Of a stretch of DNA of 64,000 nt, positions 18,504-26,559 are shown in pieces. Every line of letters starts with the position of its first letter. Position 1 is the stretch's first letter. Below the pieces are notes generated by a model. That model searched no databases and had not been told where the DNA came from. It saw nothing but the letters and a program-made list of their open reading frames with translations. The position numbers and the translations under genes are program-made. Location: positions 124,001 to 188,000 of the forward strand of contig NZ_JACSPS010000004.1 in assembly GCF_014837035.1 (NCBI RefSeq), in the 5' to 3' direction. The DNA comes from Kaistella pullorum (GTDB lineage Bacteria; Bacteroidota; Bacteroidia; Flavobacteriales; Weeksellaceae).

Positions 18504-19352
18504 ATGCGAATTATCAAACGTAAAAAAGATATTGAAGCTTTCGTGGAGCGAAACAAAGAAATGGGTCTGAAGATTGGTTTCGCGCCTACAATGGGTGCGT
18601 TGCACGCTGGACATATCTCGCTTTACGCTGCGGCAAGAAAAGAAAATGACCTTGTGATTTCGTCCATTTTTGTAAATCCAACACAATTTAATAATCCCGA
18701 GGACCTGGAAAAATATCCGCGCGATGTGGAAAGTGATTTGCAGCTCCTCCGAGAGTCAGGTTTTGTGGATGCGGTCTATCTGCCGGAGATCGCTGATCTG
18801 TATCCGGAGGGATTGGCAACGAAAAACTACGATTTTGGAGGACTTGAAAATGAGATGGAAGGCAAATTCCGTCCGGGTCATTTTAATGGCGTCGGGACGG
18901 TGGTGGAAGAACTTTTCAGGCAAGTAAAACCGGATAACGCCTATTTTGGAGATAAAGATTATCAGCAGCTCGCGATCGTGAAAAAACTCGCGGCGCAGGT
19001 CAATCCACAAATTTCGATTCATGGTGTAGGTATTCACCGCGAAGAAAACGGTCTGGCGATGAGTTCTCGCAACCAACGGTTAACAGCCGATCAGCGTGCG
19101 GCGGCGAAACTTATATTTGAGACTTTAAACAAAGTAAATGATTGGTTTCGGATTATTACGGTTCCGGAAATCAACAGACGCGTGAAGGCAATTTTCGATG
19201 CGGAAAAAGACATGCAGCTCGAATATTTTGAGATCGCTGACGAAGAAACATTGCAGCAAACCGATTTTTTCTACAAAGACCGAAGCTACAGGGCATTCTT
19301 GGTAGTTTTCGTAGGTGATGTACGTCTGATTGACAATTTACACCTCGACTGA
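18504..19352 (+). CDS. panC: Pantoate--beta-alanine ligase
   Basis: PanC joins pantoate and beta-alanine with ATP to make pantothenate, the precursor of CoA. The 282-residue protein shows the cytidylyltransferase-fold motifs FAPTMGALHAGHISL (with HxGH), SIFVNPTQFNNPEDLEKYPR, VVEELFRQVKPDNAYFGDKD (FGxKDxQQ) and GLAMSSRNQRL. Length is typical. panD is not adjacent here; the next plus-strand gene is aroK beyond the tRNA cluster. Confidence 0.96.
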   Translation: MRIIKRKKDIEAFVERNKEMGLKIGFAPTMGALHAGHISLYAAARKENDLVISSIFVNPTQFNNPEDLEKYPRDVESDLQLLRESGFVDAVYLPEIADLYPEGLATKNYDFGGLENEMEGKFRPGHFNGVGTVVEELFRQVKPDNAYFGDKDYQQLAIVKKLAAQVNPQISIHGVGIHREENGLAMSSRNQRLTADQRAAAKLIFETLNKVNDWFRIITVPEINRRVKAIFDAEKDMQLEYFEIADEETLQQTDFFYKDRSYRAFLVVFVGDVRLIDNLHLD

Positions 19353-19424
19353 GACCCCTAAAAACGCCAAAAGTCTCCCCGATAGAGAAGACTTCTGATC
19401 ACCAAATCACAAAATATTAATATG

Positions 19425-19451
19425 AAAAAAACTACTCCGAGGAGTAAGTAG
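19425..19451 (-). terminator. Terminator after tRNA-Lys
   Basis: Minus-strand stem CTACTTACTCC-TC-GGAGTAG followed by seven T, directly beyond the 3' end of the tRNA. Confidence 0.7.
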
Positions 19452-19524
19452 TGACCCGGCTGGGATTCGAACCCAGGACCCATACATTAAAAGTGTATTG
19501 CTCTACCAGCTGAGCTACCGAGTC
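19452..19524 (-). tRNA. tRNA-Lys (anticodon TTT), copy 1
   Basis: 73 bases; acceptor GACTCGG / CCGGGTC with one G-T pair, anticodon arm ATACACTTTTAATGTAT exposing TTT, T arm CTGGG-TTCGAAT-CCCAG. CCA is not encoded. Identical to the copy at 19764-19836. Confidence 0.95.
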
Positions 19525-19633
19525 ATTGAAATCATGGATTTTAAACTATAAAATTTAGATTATACATGCCGAAACATGAAAAACAAAAATTATTAATTTA
19601 AAATTTAAAATTCAATATTTAAAATTTTAATGG

Positions 19634-19716
19634 TGCCTGCGACTGGACTCGAACCAGCACATCCGTAGGAAACCACCCCCTCAAGATGGCGTGTCTACCA
19701 ATTTCACCACGCAGGC
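19634..19716 (-). tRNA. tRNA-Leu (anticodon GAG)
   Basis: 83 bases, class II. Acceptor GCCTGCG / CGCAGGC, anticodon arm CCATC-TTGAGGG-GGTGG exposing GAG, a variable arm, and T arm with TTCGAGT. Discriminator A is followed by an encoded CCA (19631-19633), unlike the two flanking tRNA-Lys genes. Confidence 0.95.
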
Positions 19717-19757
19717 AAAAAAATTCCGTCTCGTCTTTGATATGCGAGACGGAATTT
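19717..19757 (-). terminator. Strong terminator-like hairpin between tRNA-Lys and tRNA-Leu
   Basis: Minus strand AAATTCCGTCTCG-CATATCAAAGA-CGAGACGGAATT followed by a T run that ends at the first base of tRNA-Leu. The stem is perfect over 12-13 pairs. It should end transcripts from the upstream tRNA-Lys, so tRNA-Leu must depend on read-through or processing. Confidence 0.8.
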
Positions 19758-19763
19758 TAGTTG

Positions 19764-19836
19764 TGACCCGGCTGGGATTCGAACCCAGGACCCATACATT
19801 AAAAGTGTATTGCTCTACCAGCTGAGCTACCGAGTC
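19764..19836 (-). tRNA. tRNA-Lys (anticodon TTT), copy 2
   Basis: Base-for-base identical to 19452-19524. First tRNA of the cluster, about 60 bases downstream of the predicted transcription start. Confidence 0.95.
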
Positions 19837-19902
19837 GGCCACTTTACTAATACAGTCATTATGCTCGAATAATCGGCAGGAATGCTGTGTTTTAAAGTGG
19901 TG

Positions 19903-19932
19903 CAAAGATAGGTGTTTTTTTAAAATCTCAAA
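19903..19932 (-). promoter_or_regulatory. Promoter of the tRNA cluster
   Basis: On the minus strand TTTG (19932-19929), 18 bases, TATCTTTG (19910-19903): a full -33/-7 match to the Bacteroidota consensus, upstream of tRNA-Lys copy 2. Confidence 0.75.
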
Positions 19933-19963
19933 ATTTTTTTAGTAATTTGTATAAAATTCAAAG

Positions 19964-20473
19964 ATGATAATTACACTCGTCGGATACATGGGAAGTGGTA
20001 AATCTCACGTTGCCAAAGTTTTGAGCCAAAAACTACAATTAAAAATAATTGACCTCGACAGAGAAATTTCTTTGAAAAACAAAATGACGATCCCTGAAAT
20101 CTTTGCCAAAAAAGGCGAAATCTACTTCCGGAAGCAAGAAAGAGAAACGCTGCATCAGCTTCTGAACAAACATTCAGCAGGGATTTTGAGTCTGGGAGGA
20201 GGTACACCATGCTTTTATGATAATATGGAAACCATCAACCAGTTGACCGAAAGTTTCTTCCTGCGCGCGTCCGTCGGGACACTGGTTACGCGCCTTTCCC
20301 CGCAAATGGATAAAAGGCCGCTAATTGCGCACCTCAATCCTGAAGACCTGCCCGAGTTTATCGCAAAACATCTTTTTGAGCGGAATGTGTACTATTCTAA
20401 GGCTAAATTCACCATTACGACAGACGGGAAAGACCCGGAGCAGGTTGCAGACGAGATTTGGGCGCTGGTTTAA
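19964..20473 (+). CDS. aroK: Shikimate kinase
   Basis: Phosphorylates shikimate in aromatic amino acid and chorismate synthesis. The 169-residue protein has the Walker A motif GYMGSGKS (residues 7-14), the substrate-binding DLDREI and YFRKQERETL, the LSLGGGTPCF motif and the LID-region RPLI. Complete and of normal length. The last four bases overlap the end of the convergent S4-domain gene. Confidence 0.95.
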   Translation: MIITLVGYMGSGKSHVAKVLSQKLQLKIIDLDREISLKNKMTIPEIFAKKGEIYFRKQERETLHQLLNKHSAGILSLGGGTPCFYDNMETINQLTESFFLRASVGTLVTRLSPQMDKRPLIAHLNPEDLPEFIAKHLFERNVYYSKAKFTITTDGKDPEQVADEIWALV

Positions 20474-20904
20474 TCGTCCCCGTCATCAATTCCGGTGAAA
20501 AACATATCCCAATCTGAATCTTCGCCGGTCGTTTCCGTGTCGTTTTCAATGAAATCATCCATGCTGCGGCGGTCTTTCTTGGTTGGGCGGCCTTCGCCAC
20601 GGTTGCGGTAATAGTCCTGGTTCAGGTTTCGGAGTTTCAGGATTTCATATTGTTCCTTTTCGGTTTTATCGGCGATGTAGAGCGGAACAAGCTTTGGCCC
20701 TACCCTGCTTTTCGGGATACTCAGTACTGCAATCTGGTAATCGATCTGGTTTTTCCTTACTTTAATGATGTTTCCGGGTACCACTTCGCGGGAAGATTTT
20801 ACGGTAGTACCTGCAATGGATACGCGGTTCTTTTTTATTTCGTCTGCAGCTATACTGCGTGTTTTGTAGAACCTTACACACCATAAAAATTTATCGATTC
20901 TCAT
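20470..20904 (-). CDS. S4-domain RNA-binding protein (Hsp15-like)
   Basis: A 144-residue protein with an N-terminal S4 domain: MRIDKFLWCVRFYKTRSIAA and NRVSIAGTTVKSSREVVPGN match the ribosome-associated heat-shock protein 15 (HslR) type, which binds 50S subunits carrying stalled nascent chains. The C-terminus (GRPTKKDRRSMDDFIEND and an acidic tail rich in Asp/Glu) also resembles HslR homologues. Convergent with aroK, four-base overlap. The fold is sure, the exact role inferred. Confidence 0.85.
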   Translation of the reverse strand: MRIDKFLWCVRFYKTRSIAADEIKKNRVSIAGTTVKSSREVVPGNIIKVRKNQIDYQIAVLSIPKSRVGPKLVPLYIADKTEKEQYEILKLRNLNQDYYRNRGEGRPTKKDRRSMDDFIENDTETTGEDSDWDMFFTGIDDGDD

Positions 20905-20962
20905 AATTTATTTATACTTTTGCTGGATTAAAATTTTAGCAATTTAACGATATTCTTTAAAA

Positions 20963-21685
20963 ATGAAAAAAATATTCCTCGGTATCGCCATAGCAACTCT
21001 TGCCCTGAACTCCTGCCGGAAAGATGAAGGCGTGGAAACGGTGGAAGAGGTCAGCATCGAGACCCAAAACTCTTATGATGACCAGGCGGCTACCGCTTTT
21101 CTTGATACACACTACCTGGATGCCAAAGGAAATATAAAGCCTTACGTTGCCACAGATACGGTGAATGTAAAACTTGCTGACCTGAACCCTGTAAAACTGC
21201 CTTCAGGCGTGATTTATGTGATGAGACCCGGCGTTCAACCCACAGACGGAACACCGATCGGGCAATATGATATCATCCGGTTGATGAGCAATACTACCAC
21301 TTATGTCGCTACAAATACGGACAACAAGATAGCTTTCAGTTCCCCATCCGGATTTAAAAATACAATTGCGGGATCAGGCCTTCCAGAGGTAGATCCAGCA
21401 TACTATTACGTGAAAAAATCGGTTTTGCAGAATGCTACTAGCGAGATAGCTAAGCAACGCAGCTTTTATGAAATCGAAGGATTCCAGGAAGCATTAAAAA
21501 AATTCCAGGCGTTTAACATTCCGGACGAGAGCAGCTATAACCTGCAGGGTGTGATTATCGTACCCTCAAGGGCTGCATTCGCACGTGACCCACATTATAA
21601 CTATACCGGATTTTCTTACCGTAACAGAAGTTTCGTGTTCAACTTCCAGGTGTACAAAACAACGCCGGTTGCTGAAGAAAGATAA
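20963..21685 (+). CDS. Lipoprotein of unknown function, possibly FKBP-like
   Basis: A 240-residue envelope protein. The signal peptide ends in a lipobox LALNSC (Cys 18). The mature part holds TAFLDTHYLDAKGNIKPY, LPSGVIYVMRPGVQPTDGTP and a C-terminal block RNRSFVFNFQVYKT. The leaving order (long-tail lipoprotein, LPSGV, a P-G-x-Q-P-x-x-G-T-x-I motif, then FNFQVY) faintly recalls Bacteroidota FKBP-type peptidyl-prolyl isomerases, but the catalytic core residues are not convincing. Treated as unknown. It stands alone and is followed by a bidirectional terminator. Confidence 0.7.
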   Translation: MKKIFLGIAIATLALNSCRKDEGVETVEEVSIETQNSYDDQAATAFLDTHYLDAKGNIKPYVATDTVNVKLADLNPVKLPSGVIYVMRPGVQPTDGTPIGQYDIIRLMSNTTTYVATNTDNKIAFSSPSGFKNTIAGSGLPEVDPAYYYVKKSVLQNATSEIAKQRSFYEIEGFQEALKKFQAFNIPDESSYNLQGVIIVPSRAAFARDPHYNYTGFSYRNRSFVFNFQVYKTTPVAEER

Positions 21686-21706
21686 TACTTCGATATCATA
21701 TTACAT

Positions 21707-21734
21707 AAAAAAGTTCCTGCGGGAACTTTTTTTT
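21707..21734. terminator. Bidirectional terminator
   Basis: AAAAAAGTTCC-TGCG-GGAACTTTTTT lies between the ends of the convergent lipoprotein and recO genes, with A and T runs on both sides. Confidence 0.85.
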
Positions 21735-22422
21735 ATTCGTAGATCTGCTGAATGATGTCTAATGAGTTCGGGACAGTAAAACCCGCGAAGTGCAGCTTAT
21801 AATACAGCATCACAGAATCCAGAAACTGCCGGCGGAGTGATCTTTTGAGAGTTACGCTGTAGATATCTTCCGCTTCTGTGAAATGCTTCCAAACCGCCGA
21901 TATTTCTTCATCAAAGAATGAATGGGATTGTTCAATGCTGAAATTACCGGCTTCCGGATCGAGAAAGTGCCCATTACTGGGAAGTGGAGAAAGGCCTTGC
22001 TGGGCGAGGATTTTGAATATAAATGCAGGATAAGATCCGGCATTTCCCTTGTAGAGCTCCCTTAAAAACGTTTGAATCTCAAAGAATGCTGAATTTCGGT
22101 GAGTTTCGTCGCGCAAAACCTGATTGAGAAAATCTGATACAAACAGCAAAACCGTGTTTGTCTTTACATCGCTGAAATCGTAATCCCGTTCGAGCATTTC
22201 TATTTTGCTGACATTCGGCATGCCACCGCCGGTTTTCTTTGCCAGAATGGTGATACTGAGTCGGTTTAACGGAAAGAGATATGCTTTCTTTTTGTTCCGG
22301 GAGCTATACAATCCTTTCGCGAAAAAACTCTGGTATCCCGACTCCTCTGAAAAACAGTGCAGGATCGCATCGTTATCGCCAAATTTCACATAAGAGAGGA
22401 GAAAGCAGTTGACATTCTGCAT
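21733..22422 (-). CDS. recO: DNA repair protein RecO
   Basis: RecO loads RecA onto SSB-coated DNA with RecR. The 229-residue protein has the N-terminal OB-fold (CFLLSYVKFGDNDAILHCFSEE, FFAKGLYSSRNKKKAYLFPL) and the helical C-terminal domain with no zinc-finger cysteines, as usual in Bacteroidota. It overlaps the stop codon of porZ by one base (TGATG), so the two are translationally coupled. Confidence 0.92.
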   Translation of the reverse strand: MQNVNCFLLSYVKFGDNDAILHCFSEESGYQSFFAKGLYSSRNKKKAYLFPLNRLSITILAKKTGGGMPNVSKIEMLERDYDFSDVKTNTVLLFVSDFLNQVLRDETHRNSAFFEIQTFLRELYKGNAGSYPAFIFKILAQQGLSPLPSNGHFLDPEAGNFSIEQSHSFFDEEISAVWKHFTEAEDIYSVTLKRSLRRQFLDSVMLYYKLHFAGFTVPNSLDIIQQIYE

Positions 22423-24686
22423 CAGTTCACGACAGCAATTTTCGCTGTGGCAGTATCAGTTCCGTCCGCATTGGTCATCAACACGAAGTAGATGCCGGAA
22501 GCCACACGTACACCACGGTGGTTGTTCAGATTCCATTCATAATAACCTCCGCGAGAAACCGCCTGGTGAACAAGATTTCCGGCTGCATCGGTTATCCTGA
22601 TGTTGGTTTTTTCAGCCAAGCCGCGGATGCGAACGTTGCCTTTGTATTTCGAATAAACTACGGGATTTGGATATACCAATACGTCGCCAAAATTTTCGGT
22701 AACATCCAGTACATCGCCCTGGTAAACCATCACACCGTCAAGGGTTACGAAATATACCTTCCCGGTTTTATTGTCAACTTTAATATCGGTAACGCTGTTA
22801 TTCGGTAATGGAGAATTTTCTTTGGTGAAATGTTTGATGGTCTGTTCGCCAGTAGAACTTAGGTAAAAAACCCCACCACCATTGATTGAAACCCATTTTT
22901 GATTACCGGAATCTACCTCAATTTGCAGCACGCCACTGTCACGGAATAATTCTTCACCCAAGCCGTTTTCTTCGATGATCACAGGTTCCACCGCCGGGCT
23001 GTTTCTGATGTTTGAAGCTGCCGATGAAAGTACGCGCAAGCCATTATCAGTACCAATCCATGCATCACCCGTTTTGTCAATCGCTACGGATAAGACGCCT
23101 TCAGAATTGGAAGGTAAACCATTATTTACTCCTACCACGAAAACCTCATCGTCATTTACCGACGTGGTGCCTTTGTAATCTGTTGCAGTAATGCCATTTA
23201 CACGTGGTAACGGAATCCAGATCAAACCTTCGGATATGATCGGTTTTTGCACGGCCGCGCTTATTTTAAGACTTTTATATCTGAATGCATCAGCAGCACG
23301 GTCATACGACATCAAACCTGCGGATCCAGCCGGATTTTCAAGTGTTAGGAAAGCAATCGACCCGTATAGATTGTTTTTGTCATCAAAAACAAGTCCCATA
23401 GGCCTGTTAAAATAAACATCCTGACCTGTTTTGTAAACATTTACAAATTCATAATCTTTAGCAGAAGCATTATATTTCATCTTATAAACTCCCTGGCTAC
23501 CAGACGGAATGAAGTTCGTGAAAAAAACTTCGTCGGTATCTGCGGGGTTTGCGGCCACATCCATCACGTTGAAAAGCATTCCGCTTGTCTTGAAATATGA
23601 CGGATAAACCCATTCCGAGCCGGTGTAGTGATAAAAACCAAGATTAAGAGGATGCGGTGCAGCATCATTGAATCGGTTGGTACGGTTACCTGTTGATAAC
23701 CAAATCTTGTCCTTCTGCAGGTTGATTTTATATGCAGTATTGTTGTAGGGACCATCCGGTTTTATCAGATCGCCGCTTTCAGTTTTAATTCCTGAACTTT
23801 GCGTACCTGCATAAATATTTCCCTGTGAGAAAAAGCCTGTATTGAGGGTCTCGCCGGCCTGATAAGTTTTAATGAAGGTTCCATTATTCCCAAAAACTGA
23901 TATTGCCGCATTGTCTGTCACGATGATGTTTTCCGCGGTTACGGTTACATCACGAATCGCTGCAAAACTTTGCGGAATAGCACTGAATGAAGTTCCTGAA
24001 CCATATCTCACGCTGTTGGCATCCGAAAATGCAATCACACCGCCATTTGCGAGTTGTGTCATATTTCCGGCTGCAACATTAGTCCAGGTCGAATAAATGG
24101 CAAAAGTGGTATTGATCTCGTGTGATTTCAGGCCAGTAGCAGTCGCGGCATACACCGTATTGTCTTTGATGACTGCTTCGCGGGACGCTTCGTAAACACC
24201 GCTGCTGTTTGTAAAAAAGGCTGAATCACCAAATTCTTTGCGGTCAAGCCTGAAGACAGATACGCCGTAACCCACAGAAACCACCGCAAGATTACCGGTG
24301 ATGGATATGTGATTGATTTTTTTATCGCCATTATACCCGGTCGCCAGCGGAATATCTACCACATAGGTGATACCGTCCGGAGAGATGACATCCAAAGAAC
24401 CGTTGCGGTAACCTACAAGACCGATTTTAGTCTCCGGGTTGTAGTCGAACGCTGAAATTTTCACTTCATGCAAGCCATTAGCTTTAGAAAGCTTCGTGAT
24501 CTCACCGCTTGAAGGCGTGTAAAAAAAGATTCCGTTTTCTGTCGCAGCAATAAGTTTTCCGTTGTCTTCTCGCACTGTGAGGACATTTCCGTATGAAAAG
24601 AGGTCTGTCCAACGACTTGAAGAGATGACCTGCGCCGAAATTTGAATTGAAACAATCAGCAGCAGAAACGGTAGTATTTTTTTCAT
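22422..24686 (-). CDS. porZ: PorZ-type T9SS protein with T9SS sorting domain
   Basis: A 754-residue surface protein. After a signal peptide (MKKILPFLLLIVSIQISAQ) come two beta-propellers built from two-component-regulator-propeller repeats (KLIAATENGIFFYTPSSGEI, AWIGTDNGLRVLSS) and a C-terminal T9SS type A sorting domain (VLVYPNPV ... ASGIYFVLMTNADG). PorZ is part of the attachment complex that, with PorU, cleaves the sorting domain and links cargo to anionic LPS. The recO neighbour is typical for porZ. Translationally coupled to recO; preceded by the nucleotidase pair. Confidence 0.88.
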   Translation of the reverse strand: MKKILPFLLLIVSIQISAQVISSSRWTDLFSYGNVLTVREDNGKLIAATENGIFFYTPSSGEITKLSKANGLHEVKISAFDYNPETKIGLVGYRNGSLDVISPDGITYVVDIPLATGYNGDKKINHISITGNLAVVSVGYGVSVFRLDRKEFGDSAFFTNSSGVYEASREAVIKDNTVYAATATGLKSHEINTTFAIYSTWTNVAAGNMTQLANGGVIAFSDANSVRYGSGTSFSAIPQSFAAIRDVTVTAENIIVTDNAAISVFGNNGTFIKTYQAGETLNTGFFSQGNIYAGTQSSGIKTESGDLIKPDGPYNNTAYKINLQKDKIWLSTGNRTNRFNDAAPHPLNLGFYHYTGSEWVYPSYFKTSGMLFNVMDVAANPADTDEVFFTNFIPSGSQGVYKMKYNASAKDYEFVNVYKTGQDVYFNRPMGLVFDDKNNLYGSIAFLTLENPAGSAGLMSYDRAADAFRYKSLKISAAVQKPIISEGLIWIPLPRVNGITATDYKGTTSVNDDEVFVVGVNNGLPSNSEGVLSVAIDKTGDAWIGTDNGLRVLSSAASNIRNSPAVEPVIIEENGLGEELFRDSGVLQIEVDSGNQKWVSINGGGVFYLSSTGEQTIKHFTKENSPLPNNSVTDIKVDNKTGKVYFVTLDGVMVYQGDVLDVTENFGDVLVYPNPVVYSKYKGNVRIRGLAEKTNIRITDAAGNLVHQAVSRGGYYEWNLNNHRGVRVASGIYFVLMTNADGTDTATAKIAVVN

Positions 24687-24736
24687 CAGTGGTTTTGCGG
24701 TATTTATAAAAGCTGAAGTGAGTTTTAAATGCTCAA

Positions 24737-25687
24737 TTAAGCCATAATCTTATCATCTATAACTTGGTTTCGCCAGGAAATATTTTTAATTGCTTTATTT
24801 TTATCGAAGTGGAAGTCAATTCTTCCTAAAAGCAAACCGGCCCAACCCACCTGATTCACAATCACTTCTTTACCCGAACTGTTTCTGAAACGTTGTGGTT
24901 CCGGTAAAAACGTGTGGGTATGACCGCCTAAAATCAGGTCAATATCCGAAGTGTTTACGGCTAAAACCTTATCCGAAACTTTTTTGGAATTTTCGCCATA
25001 ATCAAACCCCAGATGCGACAGGCAGATTACCAAATCACATTTTTTGTCCTTCCGAAGCAATTCTGAATATTCCTGCGCCATTTCGATTGGATCCAAATAT
25101 TCTGTTTCGCCATAGCTTTTCTTGCCAACTAGGCCTGCAAGCTCAATTCCCAATCCGAAAATCCCTACTCTGATGCCGTCTTTATTGAAAATCCGGTATG
25201 GTTCCGTCTGGCCCTCAAGAATAGTATCCGAAAAATCATAGTTTGAACAGATGAACGGAAATTTAGCGTGAGGACGCACATTTTTAAAACCTTCCAGACC
25301 GTTGTCAAAGTCGTGGTTACCCATCGTAGCGGCATCATAGCCCATCATGGACATCAGTTTAAATTCAAGTTCACCGCCGAAAAAATTAAAATAGGGTGTT
25401 CCCTGAAAAATATCGCCCGAATCCAGCAGAAGAACGTTCGGTTCTTCCTGACGGATCTTCTGGATAAGTGAAGCTCTTCGCGCAAAACCACCTTGGTTCG
25501 GGTTTTTACTGTAGCTCGAGTCGAACGGTTCAATTCGGCTGTGCTGATCATTGGTATGAAGAATCGTTAATTTATATTCTGATTTTTCTGCAAGCAAATC
25601 AAGGCCTTGCCCAAAAAGCAAATTTGGCGTCATCGCAAGCGCCAATGAACCTCCACCGATTGTTTTAAGAAATTTCTTTCTATCCAT
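24737..25687 (-). CDS. Metallophosphatase half of a split 5'-nucleotidase
   Basis: A 316-residue exported calcineurin-like phosphoesterase. Active-site motifs: LTILHTNDQHSRIEPF (DxH), LLLDSGDIFQGTP (GD), TMGNHDFDNG (GNHD) and ILGGHTHTFLPEP (GHTH). The N-terminus MDRKKFLKTIGGGSLALA is Tat-like but has RK instead of RR. The C-terminal domain of 5'-nucleotidases is absent and is encoded by the gene just upstream, which it overlaps by eight bases. Likely role: periplasmic hydrolysis of nucleotides or UDP-sugars. Confidence 0.88.
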   Translation of the reverse strand: MDRKKFLKTIGGGSLALAMTPNLLFGQGLDLLAEKSEYKLTILHTNDQHSRIEPFDSSYSKNPNQGGFARRASLIQKIRQEEPNVLLLDSGDIFQGTPYFNFFGGELEFKLMSMMGYDAATMGNHDFDNGLEGFKNVRPHAKFPFICSNYDFSDTILEGQTEPYRIFNKDGIRVGIFGLGIELAGLVGKKSYGETEYLDPIEMAQEYSELLRKDKKCDLVICLSHLGFDYGENSKKVSDKVLAVNTSDIDLILGGHTHTFLPEPQRFRNSSGKEVIVNQVGWAGLLLGRIDFHFDKNKAIKNISWRNQVIDDKIMA

Positions 25688-26450
25688 CAGTTCTATCTTT
25701 TTTGTTTTTAAAATTTAAGCGGATATCAGTTGGCGGTACGATTTCCGGGTTGGCCTGAAACTTTTCCAGAAACAGCTCACGCAGGCGGATACCGGTGGAA
25801 ATCATCTCTCCTTTACCGAAAAAATTCATATTGTCACCGCCGAGCGCCAAATAATCGGATGTGGCGATGTAATAATCTTTTGACGCCACTATTTCTTTGC
25901 CGTTGATAAGTTTTTTGGTGACAGCGCCATTATCAGTCTCGATATAGATTTGCGCCACCGGGTTGTTTTTTTGTGTTTTTAAATAATATTCAAACAGTCC
26001 TTCCAGGTCCGAACCTTTCAGTTTCACGATCACCACTTCATTTTCAAAAGGCATCACCTCGTAGACGTGTCGGGTAAGGATATCGCCGGCTCCAATTGTC
26101 GAACGTATACCCCCGATATTGATGACGGCCGCGTCTACACCACCGGCAATGCCATTACTTTTCGCCCAGGCATCCGCGCCCTGCAGCGTATAATCTGCGA
26201 GCAGATTGCCAAGATTACTGTTGTCGCCCTGTTTATTAAGGTCCACCGAAGTGTGGGAAATTTTTGTATTCATCTTGCCTTCCACCTCCATCTTGTAAGG
26301 TTCAATCACCTTCTTGAAAATTTCGTTTTCAGGCAGGTCTGCGGTCAGCGCAATATTTTTTCGGGTTTCTACCTGGCTTACATTCAGCGGCGCACGGCAC
26401 GCAGCAAGAAGCGTAAAAGCAGAAATAAGAAGCAGAATTCTATGTTTCAT
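25680..26450 (-). CDS. 5'-nucleotidase C-terminal domain lipoprotein
   Basis: A 256-residue lipoprotein (lipobox LLAAC, Cys about 18) consisting of the 5_nucleotid_C domain alone: SNLGNLLADYTLQGADAWAK, AAVINIGGIRSTIGAGDI, EVMPFENEVVIVKLKG, and YYIATSDYLALGGDNMNFF. This domain binds substrate and supplies no metal site. The catalytic metallophosphatase domain is a separate gene immediately downstream, so the usual domain order is reversed at the gene level. Start at MKHRILLL (26450). First gene of a likely operon with the phosphatase, porZ and recO. Confidence 0.88.
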   Translation of the reverse strand: MKHRILLLISAFTLLAACRAPLNVSQVETRKNIALTADLPENEIFKKVIEPYKMEVEGKMNTKISHTSVDLNKQGDNSNLGNLLADYTLQGADAWAKSNGIAGGVDAAVINIGGIRSTIGAGDILTRHVYEVMPFENEVVIVKLKGSDLEGLFEYYLKTQKNNPVAQIYIETDNGAVTKKLINGKEIVASKDYYIATSDYLALGGDNMNFFGKGEMISTGIRLRELFLEKFQANPEIVPPTDIRLNFKNKKDRTDG

Positions 26451-26470
26451 TAGATGCAAATCTGTTTTTG

Positions 26471-26478
26471 CAAATATA
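26471..26478 (-). promoter_or_regulatory. -7 element for the nucleotidase-porZ-recO operon
   Basis: TATATTTG on the minus strand matches TAnnTTTG and lies 20 bases before the start codon at 26450, giving a leader of about 15 bases. Confidence 0.5.
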
Positions 26479-26532
26479 AAGATATGAATACAAACGTTAC
26501 CTCATATCTCAAAATTCTCGCGTTTAATTTTG

Positions 26533-26540
26533 TATTTTTG
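26533..26540 (+). promoter_or_regulatory. -7 element for dapA
   Basis: TATTTTTG matches TAnnTTTG and ends 19 bases before the dapA ATG. The -33 region lacks a good TTTG. Confidence 0.5.
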
Positions 26541-26559
26541 AAGAACTAATTACAAAACA

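Noticed and set aside
19681-19905. 74-codon frame across the tRNA cluster on the minus strand
   Set aside because: It is made up of tRNA-Lys and tRNA-Leu sequence; the tRNA genes explain the conservation.
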